Shown: positions 26,301-34,584 of the stretch, one piece after another
How the letters are laid out: each line of letters opens with the position of its first letter
How positions within the stretch are numbered: the first letter of the stretch is position 1
Assembly: GCA_963785245.1 (NCBI GenBank)
Contig: CAWAUO010000001.1
Span: 1-64,000, forward strand
Source: JAHEEL01 sp963785245
GTDB lineage: Bacteria; Actinomycetota; Acidimicrobiia; Spongiisociales; UBA5794
DNA length: 64,000 bases
Direction: 5' to 3'
The notes under the pieces: generated by a model
Databases searched by the model: none
The model's input: only the letters and a program-made list of their open reading frames with translations
Told to the model about the DNA's origin: nothing
Translations under genes and position numbers: made by a program

Positions 26301-27851
26301 ATGTTGCCGCCATACCAGTCACTGACCTACACAGACTTCTCCGATCAGGCTGCCGCCGCTGCATACCGGCAGGCGCTGGCGCGAGTCGGCGCGGAGCTCG
26401 GAGTCCACGCGCCGCTTGTGATTGGGGGTCGTCACGTCACCACGGATGACGTCATTCGCAGCACCGACCCATCCCAGCCCACGCGCCTGGTCGGCACCGC
26501 GTCATCGGCGACGAGTCAGCATGCGAGGGCAGCCCTCGACGCTGCGTGGAAGGCGTTCCCCGACTGGTCGCGGTGTCCGGCCGCGGAGCGGGCGGCACTC
26601 GTGCACCGTGTCGGTGATCTGATCGCCGACCGGATCTACGACTTCGCCGCGTGGCAGACGTATGAGGCGGGGAAGAACTGGGCCGAGGCCGAGGCAGATG
26701 TCGCGGAAGCCATCGACTTCTGCCGCTACTACGCGCACCAAGCCCTCGCTATGGCCGAACCGGTCGCAGTGTCGGACTACCCCGGTGAGACCAATGAGTC
26801 GTGGCTGCAGCCCATCGGTGCCGGTGTGGTCATTCCACCGTGGAACTTCCCGCTGGCCATTCTCGTCGGCATGACCCTCGGACCGGTGGCCGCTGGAAAC
26901 ACGGTCGTGTTGAAGCCCGCGTCGAACACGCCGCTTGTCGGATGGAGCTTCATGCGGGCGCTCGAGGAGGCCGGATTCCCTGACGGCGTCGTCAACTTCC
27001 TGCCGGGACCGGGGTCTCGGGTCGGGGACACGCTGGTCGACGATCCCACCACCCGGTTCATCAACTTCACCGGATCCAAGGAGATCGGGCTCCGCATCGC
27101 GGAACGCGCCGCACGCGTGCACGACGGGCAGAAGTGGATGAAGCGGGCCTATATGGAGATGGGCGGCAAGGACGCCCTGATCATCGACGAGACAGCCGAC
27201 CTCGATGCAGCTGCCGCCGATGTCGTGCGGTCAGCGTTCGGATTCCAGGGCCAGAAGTGTTCCGCCTGTTCCCGCCTGATCGTCGTTGACGCAGTCCACG
27301 ACGAAGTGGTCGCGAAGGTGGTGGCGCTCACTGGCGCACTCAGCGTTGGCTCTCCCTCCGACAACCACCCGGTCGGGCCGGTGATCTCGGAAGATCAGTT
27401 TGGATCGATCCTCGACGAGATCGAGAGCGGCACGTCAGCGTCGACCCTGATCCTTGGAGGACGTTCCGTGTCGCTCGATGGAGGTTTCTACATCGAGCCG
27501 ACGATCTTCGCCGATGTCGCCGCCGACCAGCGACTTGCACAACACGAGATCTTCGGGCCCGTACTTTCGGTGATTCGCGTCGCCGACTTCGATGAGGCAC
27601 TCGCCGTCGCCAACGGCACCGAGTACGGCCTGACCGGGGGATTGCACTCTGCAGATGAGTCCCGGATCGAACGTGCCAGGCGCGACTTCCACGTCGGCAA
27701 TCTCTACATCAATCGCAAGATCACCGGCGCCCTCGTAGGGATTCAGCCGTTCGGTGGCTTCAACATGTCGGGTTCGAACGCCAAGGCGGGCGGCCCGGAC
27801 TACCTCCGCCTCTTCATGGAGATGAAGTCGGTGGCACGACGGATGGCGTAG
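26301..27851 (+). CDS. rocA: 1-pyrroline-5-carboxylate / L-glutamate gamma-semialdehyde dehydrogenase
   Basis: A 516-residue aldehyde dehydrogenase of the RocA/PruA branch. It has the cofactor region PPWNFPLAILVGMTLGPVAAGNTVVLKPAS, GPGSRVGDTLV, the catalytic glutamate in EMGGKDALIIDE and the catalytic cysteine in FGFQGQKCSACSR, a segment specific to the proline-catabolic enzyme. It oxidises glutamate semialdehyde to glutamate with NAD. The partner proline dehydrogenase is not seen in the window. AGGAGA at good spacing supports the ATG at 26301. Length is close to that of Bacillus RocA. Confidence 0.92.
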   Translation: MLPPYQSLTYTDFSDQAAAAAYRQALARVGAELGVHAPLVIGGRHVTTDDVIRSTDPSQPTRLVGTASSATSQHARAALDAAWKAFPDWSRCPAAERAALVHRVGDLIADRIYDFAAWQTYEAGKNWAEAEADVAEAIDFCRYYAHQALAMAEPVAVSDYPGETNESWLQPIGAGVVIPPWNFPLAILVGMTLGPVAAGNTVVLKPASNTPLVGWSFMRALEEAGFPDGVVNFLPGPGSRVGDTLVDDPTTRFINFTGSKEIGLRIAERAARVHDGQKWMKRAYMEMGGKDALIIDETADLDAAAADVVRSAFGFQGQKCSACSRLIVVDAVHDEVVAKVVALTGALSVGSPSDNHPVGPVISEDQFGSILDEIESGTSASTLILGGRSVSLDGGFYIEPTIFADVAADQRLAQHEIFGPVLSVIRVADFDEALAVANGTEYGLTGGLHSADESRIERARRDFHVGNLYINRKITGALVGIQPFGGFNMSGSNAKAGGPDYLRLFMEMKSVARRMA

Positions 27852-27859
27852 CGGAGGGG

Positions 27860-28777
27860 TTACTCCACCTCGTACGGCAGTCGGTCTACGACATTGCCGA
27901 GTTGGTCGCGAAGGATGATGGTGTTGGAAGCCGGCGACCAGACCGGGGTCTCGGAACACCAATAGAGCGTGTCTCCCGAGACATTTCCGCATCCCGTGAC
28001 GACGTTGAGTGATCCGCCTGCTGCGACCGATGTGCCACTCGGGAATTCGAGGTACCGCTCACCGGTCTCGTTCCTGACGAGCCAGCCGCTCATGTCGACT
28101 GCGGTGTAGGACTGGTTCACGATCTGGAACTGTTCTTCGGTGAGGTCGATCTCACTGGTGCCGGTCGGTGTGAGGGAGATCTCGGTCAGGCGGAGTTGCG
28201 GGCGGTCAGGGGAGACCCCGTCGCCGGCGTGGCCACAGACGAATGTTCCCCAGAGGCCTCTGCCTGAGGCGTAGGCGCGATCGCCACGGGTCAGGAAGTC
28301 CTCTTGCTGCACATGGCCGCTGTGGGTTGGAATCACCGCGCCGGATGAGATCAGTTCCGCGTTGACGTGCATCGGGGGCGAACTCTCGATGATGACGTAG
28401 CGCAGTGCCCGACCGGAATCATCGACGTCCGGGCCGTCTGAAGCGAGGACCACGGTCTGGCCGGTCACCAGCGCCGAGAGTTCCGTGCGTGCCTCGGCGC
28501 CGTAGCAGTCCTCGGCATCCGGGGCGTTCACACCGATGAGGCGGATCTCGACACGCTGCCCGTTGACCACGGCCTGCAGGGTGTCTCCGTCGACGACGCC
28601 GTCGACTGTTCCCCGCTCGATGTCCTCGGCTGGGGGCAGGGTGACCTCGGCGGTCGTTGATGAGGTGCCTCCGGCCGGCAAGGTCGAGGATTCGCCGGCT
28701 GTGTCGATCTCCGGACCCGAGGTACACACGCCGAGCACAATCGTGAGGCAGAACACGGCGGCGGCGATGGGTCTCAT
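27860..28777 (-). CDS. secreted thermonuclease (SNase) with lamin-tail domain
   Basis: About 305 residues: an N-terminal signal-like hydrophobic segment, a Ser/Thr-rich linker, then a staphylococcal-nuclease domain (about residues 55-190) with VDGDTLQAVVNGQRVEIRLIGVNAPDAEDCYGAEA, matching the D-G-D-T strand and the catalytic R-x-x-G-V-x-A-P. A C-terminal beta domain (about 195-305) with VNQSYTAVDMSGWLVRN and YLEFPSGTSVAAGGSLNV is a lamin-tail (LTD) type, common in secreted nucleases. The cysteine after the hydrophobic stretch (LGVC) is only a weak lipobox. It probably digests environmental DNA or RNA outside the cell. Confidence 0.85.
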   Translation of the reverse strand: MRPIAAAVFCLTIVLGVCTSGPEIDTAGESSTLPAGGTSSTTAEVTLPPAEDIERGTVDGVVDGDTLQAVVNGQRVEIRLIGVNAPDAEDCYGAEARTELSALVTGQTVVLASDGPDVDDSGRALRYVIIESSPPMHVNAELISSGAVIPTHSGHVQQEDFLTRGDRAYASGRGLWGTFVCGHAGDGVSPDRPQLRLTEISLTPTGTSEIDLTEEQFQIVNQSYTAVDMSGWLVRNETGERYLEFPSGTSVAAGGSLNVVTGCGNVSGDTLYWCSETPVWSPASNTIILRDQLGNVVDRLPYEVE

Positions 28778-28894
28778 GGTGACCAACACGGTACCGGCCG
28801 CCTCGGTTTGCGCATGGCAATCGAATCGAGGGTCGGATCATCCACCGGTGAGCCCGGGGTATCTACCCTGAGCCCACCGAGCAAAGGATTTGCG

Positions 28895-29353
28895 ATGCAG
28901 ATCATTCCGGCCGAGAGCCTTGTTGAACATGTCGGCGAGGAGTCCGGTGTTTCGGACTGGATCACGATCCATCAGGAACGCATCAATACATTTGCCGATG
29001 CCACGATGGATCACCAGTTCATCCATGTTGATCCCGTGGCGGCCGCTCAGACACCCTTTGGGTCAACGATCGCCCACGGCTTCCTGACGCTCTCCCTGAC
29101 CACCCCCATGCTGATGGAGGCGATGGTTGCTCCCGACCGGATGGTCATGGTGGTCAACTACGGCACCGACAAGGTGCGGTTCATCGAACCGGTCAAGGTC
29201 GGGAGTCGGGTTCGTGGTCGCACCCGACTCGTCGAAGTCACGGAGAAGGGGAACGGGCGCTGGCTCGTCAAGAACGAAGTGACGGTCGAGATCGAAGGCG
29301 TCGATCGGCCCGCCCTCATCGTCGAGTCGCTGACCCTGTTCTTCACCGCATGA
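28895..29353 (+). CDS. MaoC-like (R)-hydratase/dehydratase
   Basis: The 152-residue hot-dog fold protein has the hydratase-2 motif in FADATMDHQFIHVDPVAAAQTPFGSTIAHGFLTLSL, with the catalytic Asp and His in DHQFIH. Such proteins hydrate enoyl-CoA thioesters. AAAGGA lies eight bases before the ATG at 28895, which also begins the conserved sequence. The stop overlaps the start of an alpha/beta hydrolase gene by four bases (ATGA), indicating a two-gene operon. Confidence 0.88.
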   Translation: MQIIPAESLVEHVGEESGVSDWITIHQERINTFADATMDHQFIHVDPVAAAQTPFGSTIAHGFLTLSLTTPMLMEAMVAPDRMVMVVNYGTDKVRFIEPVKVGSRVRGRTRLVEVTEKGNGRWLVKNEVTVEIEGVDRPALIVESLTLFFTA

Positions 29354-30072
29354 GCATCGTCGTCCTCGTACACGGTGCGGCCATGGATGGTTCGGTGTGG
29401 GGCTACCAGGCCGCAGCGCTCTCCGAGGCCGGGTTCACGCCGATAGCGGTCGATCTCCCGGGGCATGGTGGTTCCGAAGGCGAATCCTCGTCGTCTGCGA
29501 AGGGGTATGCCGGGTGGCTGCTGGCCTACCTTTCCACGCTTGGCGCTCCAGCCCACCTGGTCGGACACTCGATGGGTGCACTCGTGGTGCTCGAGGCTGC
29601 CGCAGCCCGGCCCGATCTCGTTCGATCGGTGACGCTGATCGGCGTTTCGGACCGGATGCCCGTGAACCCCGATCTGCTCGCTGCTGTCGCCGAGGGTGAT
29701 GTGTCGTTCCTCGCGACGATGGGCAGTTGGATGCACGCCAGAGAACCGATCGGACAGCCGGACTGGACGGTTGGTGACACGGTGAAGATCCTGCAGAGTG
29801 CCCGCCCGGCTGTCGCCTTCGCGGACCTCAGGGCATGCAACGAGTACCCCGGAGCGGCGGCGGTCGCGTCTCGCCTGAGTCAACCGTTGCTCCTCATCCT
29901 CGGCGAGCAAGACCTGATGACGAAACCGTCCGCCGCCGCACCGATCGCCGAGGCTGCCCCCGACGCGACCACCGTGACGATCGAAGGCGCCGGTCACCTC
30001 GTGCCGGTCGAGAGGCCCGAACCAGTCAACGAAGCGCTGGTGGAATTCCTCGAACGAGTCGAAGAGACCTAG
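29350..30072 (+). CDS. alpha/beta hydrolase
   Basis: The 240-residue hydrolase has the oxyanion-hole HGAAMDGSVW, the nucleophile elbow GHSMGA (Ser near residue 77), the acidic member in ILGEQDLMTKP and the histidine in IEGAGHLVPVERPE. Substrate unknown; coupling to the MaoC gene suggests a CoA thioester or lipid ester. It is the last gene before the long inverted repeat, whose inner edge starts 15 bases after its stop. Confidence 0.85.
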   Translation: MSIVVLVHGAAMDGSVWGYQAAALSEAGFTPIAVDLPGHGGSEGESSSSAKGYAGWLLAYLSTLGAPAHLVGHSMGALVVLEAAAARPDLVRSVTLIGVSDRMPVNPDLLAAVAEGDVSFLATMGSWMHAREPIGQPDWTVGDTVKILQSARPAVAFADLRACNEYPGAAAVASRLSQPLLLILGEQDLMTKPSAAAPIAEAAPDATTVTIEGAGHLVPVERPEPVNEALVEFLERVEET

Positions 30073-30151
30073 CCCGGTCGCCGGTCGCCGGTCGCCAGGT
30101 TCTTCGTTCCCAGCCCCGGTTTGTGTCACATCCGGGAGGTAGGTTGCGGGT

Positions 30152-31286
30152 ATGGGACACCATGATCTCGCTACCGAAACGATCGAGGAACAGTTGCTCG
30201 ACCATGAGGCGATCATCGCCCGTTCCCGAGCCGCACAGATGTCGCTGCTGCGGGAACTCGACCGGCGCCAGGTTGCGTTGCGTGATGGGCATCGGTCGTT
30301 GAAGGAGTGGGCGGCGGGTCGGATGGATCTGGCTCCTGAGACGGCTGGGATGCTGGTTGCGACGGCGTGGCGTCTGCAGGATCTGCCCGACGTCGATCGA
30401 AGCCGTCACTCGTGGTGTGATCGGGTTTGATCGGGCGGTTGCGGTCTGTCGGTTCGCGGGCCGCAACGACTCGTTGGACATTCTGGGTGAGACGGCCGGG
30501 TTTGATATTGCGGGGATCCGGATCCGTGCCGCCCGCCGGCGGCGTATGGCGGCGATCGATGGAGAGATCGCGTTCGACCAGCGTTCCGTGTCGGTGCAGG
30601 CGAACCTCGACGAATCATCCTGGACCCTGTCGGGTCGCCTCCCCGGCTATGCGGGCCGGGTCGTCGTCCAAGCCCTCGAGGCCAGAGCCGACCGTTTCCT
30701 GTACGGACCCGCAGCGAATCCGTCGCGGACGACGAGGAATGCGGATGCGTTGTGGGCGATCAGCCAGGATTCGATCAGAGGAACCGACGGAGCCTCGGTT
30801 GAGAGCCATGGCCCGGTGGTGTCGGTGTTTGTCGACGCATCCGAAGCCGCAGCCACGAACGGTGAGGCGGGTGTCACGGTTGAGGCGGGGCCGCAGGTCG
30901 GACCGAACACGCTCGCAGCGATCCTGTGTGACGGGATCGTGGAAGTCACCGTCCGTACCCCGGACGGGACACCGCTCGCCGTCGGTCGCCGGTCACGGGT
31001 GATCCCGCCACGTCTCAGACGCTTCATTCTGCATCGTGACGGCGGGGTCTGCACCATCTCAGGCTGCGTCAGCCGGTATCGCCTCCAGGTGCATCACGTC
31101 ACCCCGTGGTCTCAGGGCGGACGGACGGATCCGGGGAATCTGTCGACGGTGTGTTGGTTCCACCACCACGTCGTGATCCACGGTCACGGCTTCACCATCG
31201 ACCCCACCTCGCCACCCCAACGCCGACGACTCATCAGACCCCGAAGCCACGCACCACCCCGCCGCACCACCTGGCGAGTCGCGTGA
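30152..31286 (+). pseudogene. DUF222-HNH endonuclease (13E12-type), copy 2, frameshifted
   Basis: The first 82 codons match copy 1 exactly, then one extra base near 30398 (GTCGATCGAAGCC against GTCGACGAAGCC) shifts the frame. The remainder (VIGFDRAVAVCRFAGRN to the end) is open in a second frame to 31286 and includes the complete HNH domain with LQVHHVTPWSQGG and HHHVVIHG. The lesion differs from the two in copy 1, so joining the first part of copy 1 to the later part of copy 2 gives a full-length protein. A GGGAGGT lies about 13 bases before the ATG. Confidence 0.85.
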
Positions 31287-31294
31287 CCGGTCTT

Positions 31295-31339
31295 CGCCTC
31301 TCTCACGCAGTGGGAGAGGCGGCCCGAACTTCGTTCGGG
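31295..31339 (+). terminator. paired hairpins downstream of DUF222-HNH copy 2
   Basis: The larger stem pairs CGCCTCTC-T-CAC with GTG-G-GAGAGGCG around GCA; the smaller is CCCGAAC-TTC-GTTCGGG, identical to copy 1. Relative to copy 1 one base pair has changed from G-C to A-T on both sides, so pairing is kept. Confidence 0.55.
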
Positions 31340-31545
31340 ATGGAGAGGGCTACCTGCTTGAGACCACCGCGAATCCGAAACGCTCCGTCAGCGCCCGCCA
31401 GACCTCATCTCCACGATCCCAGCCCCGGGCGGCCCCCTCTGCGATCGAGCAGCCGCCCGATCGCGTCTCCCCCACCTGACGGCGGGAGCGATGAAGAACG
31501 ACCATCCGAGATCTTGCTGGCAGCTGGTAGCTACGAGCTACCTAC

Positions 31546-32529
31546 CTACTCGGCTGGTCTGACTCCCAGCAATTCCGGGTGCGCGAATGCGGCGAATCCG
31601 CCGCCCGTGTGCCAGAAAATGACGGTGTCATCCGGTGTGAGCCGACCGCCGGCAATCTCCTGGTTCAGGGCGTACATGACCTTGCCGGTGTAGGCGGGAT
31701 CAAACAACATGCCCGTGAGGCGCGTTGCCTCGGCCTGAACCGCGAGTTCTTCGGCCGTCGCCAACCCATACCCGAGCCCGATATAGTCGTCGATGATCCG
31801 CCACGGAACGACCCGCTCGACGACGCCGAACCGTCGATCGGCGTCGGCCAGGAGGGACTCGATGCGTTGTGTCACCTCGCCCGCAGGCTCCCCGACCGAG
31901 GAACCAATGATGTCGACGTCGAGGCCGAGTTCGGCGGCGCCGCGCACCATGCCCGCGGTGGTCCCGGCGCTCGATGAAGCGTGCAGGATGACCGGGTGCT
32001 CGATTCCAAGCGACCGCATCTGGGGAGCGATCTCATGCATGGCGGACACATATCCGAGGGCACCGAGCGCATCGGAGGCACCTTCGGGTATCGCCCAGGC
32101 GTTGCCGTGCAGCGAGGCTGCCTCGGCGAGGATCTCCTCGCGGTCCGCGTACTGCTCCGACGTGATGAACCGGCATTCGGCGCCGGCAAGACGTTGGAGG
32201 AGGTGATTCCCGGTCGGTTCGGGTGGGGCGAGGCCGTCAGGGCTGGCCAGATACAAGATGGTGTGCAGACCCACGCGTGCTGCGGCAAGGGCCGTTGCCC
32301 GGGAGTGATTCGACTGGACCGCGCCGCAGGTGATCACCGTATCGGCACCTGCGTCGAGCGCGGCGGCGAGATGGAACTCGAGCTTCCTGACCTTGTTCCC
32401 GGACAGGCCGAACCCGGTGAGATCGTCCCGCTTGATCCAGATGGTTGGTCCGCCCCACGCTTCCGTCAGTCGGGGCGCGGATTCCAGTGGCGTTGGGAGA
32501 TTCGCGAGAGGGATGCGTGGCTCGTTCAT
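31546..32529 (-). CDS. PLP-dependent D-cysteine desulfhydrase / ACC deaminase family protein
   Basis: The 327-residue fold-type II enzyme has WIKRDDLTGFGLSGNKVRKLEF, with the PLP lysine in the NK segment, followed by TCGAVQSNHSRATALAA and the phosphate-binding SSSAGTTAGM. These match DcyD and the related aminocyclopropane-carboxylate deaminases; the two cannot be separated from motifs alone, and D-cysteine desulfhydrase is the more usual role. A TAGCGT hexamer (32541-32536) ends six bases before the ATG, so it is probably leaderless. It is divergent from the transporter gene at 32616. Confidence 0.85.
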   Translation of the reverse strand: MNEPRIPLANLPTPLESAPRLTEAWGGPTIWIKRDDLTGFGLSGNKVRKLEFHLAAALDAGADTVITCGAVQSNHSRATALAAARVGLHTILYLASPDGLAPPEPTGNHLLQRLAGAECRFITSEQYADREEILAEAASLHGNAWAIPEGASDALGALGYVSAMHEIAPQMRSLGIEHPVILHASSSAGTTAGMVRGAAELGLDVDIIGSSVGEPAGEVTQRIESLLADADRRFGVVERVVPWRIIDDYIGLGYGLATAEELAVQAEATRLTGMLFDPAYTGKVMYALNQEIAGGRLTPDDTVIFWHTGGGFAAFAHPELLGVRPAE

Positions 32530-32615
32530 GCCCGAACGCTATCACTGCCATGGCGACCTCTTGTCTCAGGTCCCACCCCGCTAGCCTCGACCCGGGACGA
32601 GAGGGAGGTCCGTAC

Positions 32616-34583
32616 GTGAGCGACGCGATCAGCGGATACGGGGCGGTCGCCGACAAGGAGTATCGCACCCGGGTCCGTGCGTGGACGCTCTACGACTGGG
32701 CCAATTCTGCGTTCGCGACGACGATCCTCGCGGCCGTCCTCCCCGTCTACTACAGCCAGGTCGCGGGTCGAACGCTCGGCTCGGCCGCCCAGGCGACCGC
32801 CTATTGGACGGCGACGCTCTCGATCTCGTTGATCGTTGTCGCGGTCCTCGCACCGGTGCTCGGGACGATCTCCGACCTCAAACGCGGCAAGAAACGCATG
32901 CTCGCCGCATCCGTGTTGATCGGAGCGGTGGGCGTTTCGCTTCTCATGTTTGTGGGGACCGGCGACTGGCTCATCGCCTCGCTTGCATTCATCATCGCCC
33001 GCATCGGCTTCGCAGCAGGCAACGTCTTCTACGACGCGCTGCTACCCCATGTGGCAAGAGAAGAAGACATCGACCGGGTCTCGACCATGGGATACGCCGT
33101 GGGATATCTCGGAGGCGGACTCCTGCTCGCCATCAACATCATCATGATCTTCACGCTGGGTGACTCCCTCGGTACGCGCCTCTCGTTCCTCACGGTTGGG
33201 ATCTGGTGGATCGTGTTCTCGATCCCGATCCTGCGTCGTGTCCCCGAGCCGCCGGCCGCGGTCGCAACCGAACCCGGTGGTCTCCTCACGGTCACCTTCA
33301 AGCGTCTTGGCGACACATTCAGCCACCTGCGCAGCTACCGCGAACTCCTGAAGTACCTGATCGCCTTCCTCATCTACAACGACGGCATCGGGACGATCAT
33401 CGGTGTGGCGGTCATCTACGGTGCCGAACTCGGATTCGGCTCCATCGAGCTCATCGCCGCCATCCTGCTCGTCCAGTTCGTCGGCATCCCCTTCTCGATT
33501 GCGTTCGGGAGGATTCCGTCGAGGCTCGAAACGAAGCGCGCGTTCTACCTGGCATTCATCGTCTGGAACCTCCTCATGTTGCCGCTCATCGGGATTGGTG
33601 GGCGGTACGTTCTCGACGAAGACGTCAGCGGAACCCGTCCCCCCGCCTACGAGACAACAGCCGCCGCGGTCGGAGAAGGTGACTATGGGGTGGACGCCGA
33701 GGGCGTGCAACTGACCGGGGAGTGGGAGACGGACGGTGACTACGCCGTGGCTCGCGATGCGGGCGCCACGTACTCACTGACCTACAACGGGACGAAGGTG
33801 CGCGTCCGCTACAGCGAAGGTCCCGATCGGTCGCAATGGGCCGTTCTGATCGACGGCGCCGCAGTGATCGAGGATGACGAACCGCTGGTGATCGACGGCT
33901 ACAACGCGGCAGTTCACGACGGTGTCGACATCGACATCGCAGCGGATGCGGCCGGCGAACACCTGCTCGAGATCATCAACACCGACGCCGCAGACGAGGC
34001 TTCGGTCGGAACGGTGATCGCCATCGGCGAGGCCACCGTGTTGCCGCCACCCCGTTCGAGTGATCTTCTCTCGATCCTCGGATTGCTGCTCATCGTCGAG
34101 GTTGTCGGGTTGGCGATCGCCGCGATGGTCGGGCGGCCCCTGTTCTCCGGTCTCGCCAATCAGATGACGACCAAGCGGACGATCATGCTGGCGTTGCTCG
34201 TCTACGCGGCCATTGCCGTGTGGGGGTTCACACTCGATAGCGTGGTCGAGTTCTGGTTCCTCGCCTTCATGGTCGCGGTCGTGCAGGGCGGTTCGCAGGC
34301 CCTGAGTCGGAGCCTCTACGCATCGATGTCGCCGAAGGCACTGTCCGGTGAGTTCTTCGGCTTCTTCTCGGTCATGTCGAAGTTCTCGGCAATCATCGGC
34401 CCATTGTTGTTCACCGCGGCCGTGGCGGTCTTCGGATCCTCTCGGCCGGCGGTGCTCGGTCTGATCGTATTCTTCGTTCTCGGCATCTTCCTGCTGACAC
34501 GGGTCGACGAGCACGAAGGCCGTCGTGTCGCTCGCGAGGCCGACGCCGAAGCAGAAGCCGCCGGCATCGTCGAAGGGGATTGA
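32616..34583 (+). CDS. UMF1/Atg22-type MFS transporter with an inserted beta-sandwich domain
   Basis: A 655-residue transporter. The N-terminal half has the UMF1 hallmarks TLYDWANSAFATTI and APVLGTISD, then GFAAGNVFYDALLPHVA; the C-terminal half has GGSQALSRSLYASMSPK and EFFGFFSVMSKFS. Typical members are about 430-450 residues. The excess is an insertion at about residues 335-475, between helices ending IGGRYV and starting LLSILGLL. It reads like the jelly-roll modules found in carbohydrate enzymes: GATYSLTYNGTKVRVRYSEG, PDRSQWAVLIDG and AGEHLLEI. GGGAGG supports the GTG at 32616. A sugar or nucleoside substrate is inferred from its neighbours. Confidence 0.82.
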   Translation: MSDAISGYGAVADKEYRTRVRAWTLYDWANSAFATTILAAVLPVYYSQVAGRTLGSAAQATAYWTATLSISLIVVAVLAPVLGTISDLKRGKKRMLAASVLIGAVGVSLLMFVGTGDWLIASLAFIIARIGFAAGNVFYDALLPHVAREEDIDRVSTMGYAVGYLGGGLLLAINIIMIFTLGDSLGTRLSFLTVGIWWIVFSIPILRRVPEPPAAVATEPGGLLTVTFKRLGDTFSHLRSYRELLKYLIAFLIYNDGIGTIIGVAVIYGAELGFGSIELIAAILLVQFVGIPFSIAFGRIPSRLETKRAFYLAFIVWNLLMLPLIGIGGRYVLDEDVSGTRPPAYETTAAAVGEGDYGVDAEGVQLTGEWETDGDYAVARDAGATYSLTYNGTKVRVRYSEGPDRSQWAVLIDGAAVIEDDEPLVIDGYNAAVHDGVDIDIAADAAGEHLLEIINTDAADEASVGTVIAIGEATVLPPPRSSDLLSILGLLLIVEVVGLAIAAMVGRPLFSGLANQMTTKRTIMLALLVYAAIAVWGFTLDSVVEFWFLAFMVAVVQGGSQALSRSLYASMSPKALSGEFFGFFSVMSKFSAIIGPLLFTAAVAVFGSSRPAVLGLIVFFVLGIFLLTRVDEHEGRRVAREADAEAEAAGIVEGD

Positions 34584-34584
34584 C

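Larger units (their letters stand above)
30087..31368. repeat. long inverted repeat copy 2 (DUF222-HNH unit)
   Basis: This is the inverted partner of 4621-5906. The inner edge contains three tandem GGTCGCC units (30076-30096) where copy 1 has one. The predicted proteins differ at only about fifteen positions over some 375 residues. The remaining gap to the next gene (31369-31545) holds no gene, only a small palindrome (GGTAGCT...AGCTACC near 31521-31537) and a weak GAGTAG-type repeat. Confidence 0.9.
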
